Source: Pseudomonas orientalis
GTDB lineage: Bacteria > Pseudomonadota > Gammaproteobacteria > Pseudomonadales > Pseudomonadaceae
NCBI RefSeq assembly: GCF_022807995.1
Contig: NZ_CP094351.1
Coordinates: 5,748,209-5,812,208, forward strand
DNA: 64,000 nt
Direction of reading: 5' to 3'
Position numbers and translations under genes: made by a program. Shown in pieces: positions 60,944 through 64,000 of this stretch. How positions within the stretch are numbered: position 1 is the first letter of the stretch; each line of letters opens with the position of its first letter. Under the pieces are notes generated by a model that was given only the letters and a program-made list of their open reading frames with translations, had not been told where the DNA came from and searched no databases.

Positions 60944-62626
60944 TTACGCCTCGGCTTTTTTGGTAGCCGCTTCGATTTTACGTGTGATGTACCACTGTTG
61001 GGAGATCGACAACACGTTGTTGACTACCCAGTACAGGACCAGGCCCGCTGGGAACCACAGGAAGAAGAAGGTGAAAATGATCGGCATCATTTTCATCACT
61101 TTGGCCTGCATCGGATCCGGCGGAGTCGGGTTCAGGCGCTGCTGGATAAACATGGTTGCGCCCATGATGATCGGCAGGATAAAGAACGGGTCCTTGATCG
61201 ACAGGTCGGTTATCCACAGCATGAACGGCGCCTGGCGCATTTCCACGCTTTCCAGGAGTACCCAGTAAAGCGACAGGAATACCGGCATCTGTACCAGAAT
61301 CGGCAAGCAACCACCCAATGGGTTGATCTTCTCTTTCTTGTACAGCTCCATCATGGCCTGCGACATTTTCTGCCGATCGTCACCATGTTGCTCTTTGAGC
61401 GCAGCCAATTTCGGCGCTACGGCACGCATGCGCGCCATCGACTTGTAGCTGGCGGCCGACAACGGGAAGAAGATCCCCTTGATCAGCATGGTCAGGAAGA
61501 TGATCGACCAGCCCCAGTTACCGACAATGCTGTGGATATGTTGCAGCAGCCAGAAGATCGGCTGGGCAATGAACCACAGGAAGCCGTAATCCACAGTCAG
61601 TTCCAGGCCTGGGGACAACTCTTTCAGCACGGCCTGGCTTTTCGGGCCGGCATACAGGGTGGCGCTGGTTTCAGCCTTGGCACCGGGTGCGACGGTCAAC
61701 GCCGGACCGGTAAAGCCAATGATGTAATTGCCCTGGCTGTCCTTGCGGGTTTGAACCAGATTCGCTTCAGCCTTGTTCGGGATCCATGCGGTCACGAAGT
61801 AATGCTGCAGCCATGCTACCCAGCCACCTTGAACGGTTTCTTTCAGCGCGCCTTTGTCGATGTCTTTCATCGACACCTTTTTGTACGGCTCGTTACTTGT
61901 CCACAGGGCGGCGCCCAGGTAAGTCGCGGTGCCGGTGGCGGTGCTGGAAGAAGGATCGGAGCTGGCGTCACGCTTGAGCTGGGCAAACAGGTTGCCGCTC
62001 CAGGCCTTGTCGCTGGTGTTGTCGATCAGGTAAGTGACCTTCAAATCGTACAAGCCACGGGTGAAGCTGAATCGCTTGATGTAATTGACGCCGTCGAGGC
62101 TGAATTTCAGGTCGACGTTCAACTGGTTCTGGCCATCAGCCAGTTGATAAGTCTTCTGCTCGGTCGAATAAATCGGACGACCGGTAGCGCGAGCGTCCGG
62201 ACCATTGGTGCCGGTCAGGCCACTTTGCGCCAGATAGGTACGTTCACCGCCGTTATCGAACAGCTGGAACGGAACATCCGGGTGGTCTTGGCGGCGTGGA
62301 TAAAGCGGCAGCTTCAGCTGTGCAATATCACCACCCTGCGGGTCGATAGCCAGGTCGAGCACATCCGTTTTAACGTGGATGAGGTCTTTATTGGTGACCA
62401 CTGGCGTTTCTAACGGGGCAGTTGTCTCGCCATTCGCGCTGGGAACATCGGCACTCGCGGACGCATTGTTACCCAACGGGGTGTCCGCAATAGCCGGCGC
62501 AGCCTGATTGGTAGCAACATTCTGAGTCGGCAGGGCAGCCTGGCCGTAGTCCTGGTTCCATTTTAGGACCATGACATAGGACACGATTGCCAGGGCGACG
62601 ATCAGGATTGTGCGTTTAATATCCAT
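60944..62626 (-). CDS. yidC: Membrane protein insertase YidC
   Basis: 560 residues. N-terminal membrane anchor (RTILIVALAIVSYVMVLKW), a large periplasmic domain (about 55-350), then the conserved insertase core with five helices. The core includes IIFLTMLIKGIFFPLSAASYKSMARM (groove Arg region), GGCLPILVQMPVFLSLYWVL and PAGLVLYWVVNNVLSISQQW. It inserts Fo and other membrane proteins. It lies two bases after yidD. Confidence 0.97.
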   Translation of the reverse strand: MDIKRTILIVALAIVSYVMVLKWNQDYGQAALPTQNVATNQAAPAIADTPLGNNASASADVPSANGETTAPLETPVVTNKDLIHVKTDVLDLAIDPQGGDIAQLKLPLYPRRQDHPDVPFQLFDNGGERTYLAQSGLTGTNGPDARATGRPIYSTEQKTYQLADGQNQLNVDLKFSLDGVNYIKRFSFTRGLYDLKVTYLIDNTSDKAWSGNLFAQLKRDASSDPSSSTATGTATYLGAALWTSNEPYKKVSMKDIDKGALKETVQGGWVAWLQHYFVTAWIPNKAEANLVQTRKDSQGNYIIGFTGPALTVAPGAKAETSATLYAGPKSQAVLKELSPGLELTVDYGFLWFIAQPIFWLLQHIHSIVGNWGWSIIFLTMLIKGIFFPLSAASYKSMARMRAVAPKLAALKEQHGDDRQKMSQAMMELYKKEKINPLGGCLPILVQMPVFLSLYWVLLESVEMRQAPFMLWITDLSIKDPFFILPIIMGATMFIQQRLNPTPPDPMQAKVMKMMPIIFTFFFLWFPAGLVLYWVVNNVLSISQQWYITRKIEAATKKAEA

Positions 62627-62628
62627 GA

Positions 62629-62874
62629 TTACTCGGCCATCGAAGAAGAACGGGAGGTAGGGATAGGTGGAACCGGGTCATAACCACCGGGATTCCACGG
62701 ATGACAGCGACCTAAACGACGAAAGATCAGCCAGCCACCGCGCAGAAGACCATGATTTTCTATGGCTTCTAGCGCGTAGCAGGAACAACTGGGGTAGAAA
62801 CGACAGTGGCTGGCCATCAGAGGACTAATGGCATAGCGATAAAACTGGATCGGAACGATTGCCAGTTTACGCAT
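62629..62874 (-). CDS. yidD: Membrane protein insertion efficiency factor YidD
   Basis: 81 residues. PIQFYRYAISPLMASHCRFYPSCSCYALEAIENHG contains the conserved Cys-rich YidD core, and RRLGRCHPWNPGGYDPVP closes it. It overlaps rnpA by eight bases. Confidence 0.95.
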   Translation of the reverse strand: MRKLAIVPIQFYRYAISPLMASHCRFYPSCSCYALEAIENHGLLRGGWLIFRRLGRCHPWNPGGYDPVPPIPTSRSSSMAE

Positions 62875-63274
62875 CAAGGCTGTCTACCCCTACAGTTTCG
62901 GTGCTGACTGCTGGTGCTGGTTTGTGGGTACGCGCCAGACGTTTCCAGAGCTTGCCGAAATGCTGAATCAATTCGGGGTTTTCTACATCCCCCAAGCCTT
63001 TGCGCGCGACGATAACAATATCCCAACCAACCAGAGTGTCCTGGTGGAGGCGAAACGATTCGCGCATCAGACGCTTGAGGCGATTGCGCTCAACGGAGAG
63101 CTTTACGCTCTTCTTGCCGATCACCAACCCGAGACGGGGGTGATCAAGATCGTTGTTACGCGCAAGGAGCAGGAGATTTTTCCCCGGAACCTTGCCGGTG
63201 GGGGAGTCAAAGACTGCCTTGAAATGCCGGGGGGTTAGCAGACGCTTTTCCCGACTGAAGTCCTGACTCACCAC
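62867..63274 (-). CDS. rnpA: Ribonuclease P protein component
   Basis: 135 residues. Protein cofactor of RNase P for tRNA 5' processing. SREKRLLTPRHFKAVFDS and the RNR signature VKLSVERNRLKRLMRESFR are complete. The start is GTG 63274 (a second GTG follows at once), 13 bases after the rpmH stop. Confidence 0.95.
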   Translation of the reverse strand: MVSQDFSREKRLLTPRHFKAVFDSPTGKVPGKNLLLLARNNDLDHPRLGLVIGKKSVKLSVERNRLKRLMRESFRLHQDTLVGWDIVIVARKGLGDVENPELIQHFGKLWKRLARTHKPAPAVSTETVGVDSLDA

Positions 63275-63287
63275 CAGTACCGGATTA

Positions 63288-63422
63288 TCAAACTGCCAGA
63301 CGCGCACGACCTTTGGCGCGGCGACGCGACAGGACAGCACGGCCGTTCTTGGTAGCCATGCGAGCACGGAAGCCGTGAGTACGGGCGCGTTTGATGGTGC
63401 TTGGTTGGAAAGTACGTTTCAT
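63288..63422 (-). CDS. rpmH: Ribosomal protein bL34
   Basis: 44 residues, too short for most ORF lists: MKRTFQPSTIKRARTHGF...GRARLAV, rich in Arg and Lys. It is the first gene after the origin region on this strand, followed by rnpA, as in nearly all gamma-proteobacteria. Confidence 0.97.
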   Translation of the reverse strand: MKRTFQPSTIKRARTHGFRARMATKNGRAVLSRRRAKGRARLAV

Positions 63423-63529
63423 GGCGTTGTTACCTGGTTCGTCCACAACGGGCCGGAATGGCCCCCGTTTTAAGAGACCGGCGATTCTAGAGAAAGCAAG
63501 CCTCTAGGTCAATTTCCAACCAGCTTTTC

Positions 63530-63960
63530 CTTTAATTAGATATCTGGAAGCCCCCTCCCCCTTTCTACCCGCGCGCCTTCCATGAGGGGTGGCATAAATA
63601 TAAAAATAAAGAAGGAAGTTATTTAAAGCTTTTCTGTAAAGCTTATAAAAGCTAGAGAGGCGTTCTTCTGTGGATAACTACCTTCAGGCCATATTCAACG
63701 TGGTGTACAGAGGATGACAACACAGGGGAGAAACGGTGCTCTGCCTGTGCTGCGCTGTCGGATAAGCTGTGGGTGGAATGGCGTGTTATCCACAGGCCAG
63801 TTACCCACAGACTTTTGCCCCTACTTGTGCAACGAGCTCAGGTACGGTTATCCACAGAGCTTATTCACAGACCGACGGTCGCCTTTATTCCCGTTAAGGC
63901 GTTGATTTTGGGTGCCCTGTGAGCAACCTTCATGTGGATAAGTGGACGACTGGCCGCTAC
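63530..63960. other. oriC: oriC region between rpmH and dnaA
   Basis: Perfect DnaA boxes TTATCCACA lie at 63669-63677 (minus), 63786-63794, 63848-63856 and 63933-63941 (minus), with TTATTCACA at 63861-63869 and TTACCCACA at 63801-63809. An A+T-rich stretch (about 63590-63660, with ATAAATATAAAAATAAAG) could be the unwinding element. The position between rpmH and the expected dnaA is the standard Pseudomonas chromosomal origin. No gene is supported in 63423-64000. Confidence 0.9.
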
Positions 63961-64000
63961 AATGGCGGCTGTTTTTGCCTCACCGGCTTTCAACTTAGGG

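Noticed and set aside
1..64000. CRISPR arrays, tRNA or rRNA genes
   Set aside because: No regularly spaced identical repeats and no cloverleaf or rRNA sequence recognised; the repeats present are REP/REPIN elements.

Overview
The window is chromosomal DNA of a fluorescent Pseudomonas (P. fluorescens group). The evidence is the high-GC coding style, the two families of paired REP palindromes typical of that group (cores GGGGGCTTGCCCCC and GAGCGAGCTTGCTCGC), and the gene order of the Pseudomonas replication-origin neighbourhood: atpIBEFHAGDC, parBA, rsmG, mnmG, mnmE, yidC, yidD, rnpA, rpmH, then an intergenic region with DnaA boxes. The window stops just before where dnaA is expected.

Layout. 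1-7.6 kb: 3' part of uvrD, a Tim44-like membrane protein, an SMI1/KNR4 protein, a CPA2 antiporter, an acyl-CoA thioesterase and pdxY, with REP elements and one large structured intergenic repeat. 8.1-16.7 kb: a zinc-starvation (Zur) region with two identical bidirectional Zur palindromes, serving zigA-DUF1826-COG0523, a small exported protein, an N-acetylmuramoyl-L-alanine amidase, and folE2-znuC-znuB-znuA-gamma carbonic anhydrase. A parS-like palindrome lies inside folE2. 16.7-20.1 kb: DUF3617, cardiolipin synthase, cyclopropane-fatty-acid synthase. 20.2-28.0 kb: a metal locus on the minus strand with three SPFH proteins and an HmtA-like P1B ATPase (behind a third Zur-like box), followed by a bufferin-type RiPP set (bufA, bufB, bufC). 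28.3-34.0 kb: a phospholipid-type cluster (CDP-alcohol phosphotransferase, hydrolase-methyltransferase fusion, PAP2-dual-specificity phosphatase fusion, small membrane protein, PlsC, CdsA).

34.0-39.1 kb is an A+T-richer accessory islet between cdsA and the 3' end of glmS, next to the attTn7 position. It holds a 23-codon ORF with a good ribosome-binding site, a hairpin, a SagB-type dehydrogenase split by a -1 frameshift at a C4 run, an AurF-like diiron oxygenase with all seven metal ligands, and a Bcr/CflA-type exporter. This looks like a small, possibly undescribed peptide-modification (RiPP-like) cluster, and is the main candidate for a new system.

39.2-54.9 kb: glmS, a DeoR-type regulator, glmU, the F1Fo ATP synthase operon, parAB, rsmG and mnmG. 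55.0-59.5 kb: a second DnaA-box/A+T-rich region, then a Fur-box-preceded ECF sigma/FecR/TonB-receptor iron-signalling operon inserted between mnmG and mnmE. 59.5-64.0 kb: mnmE, yidC, yidD, rnpA, rpmH and the oriC-type region. Perfect DnaA 9-mers rise steeply in number toward this end of the window.
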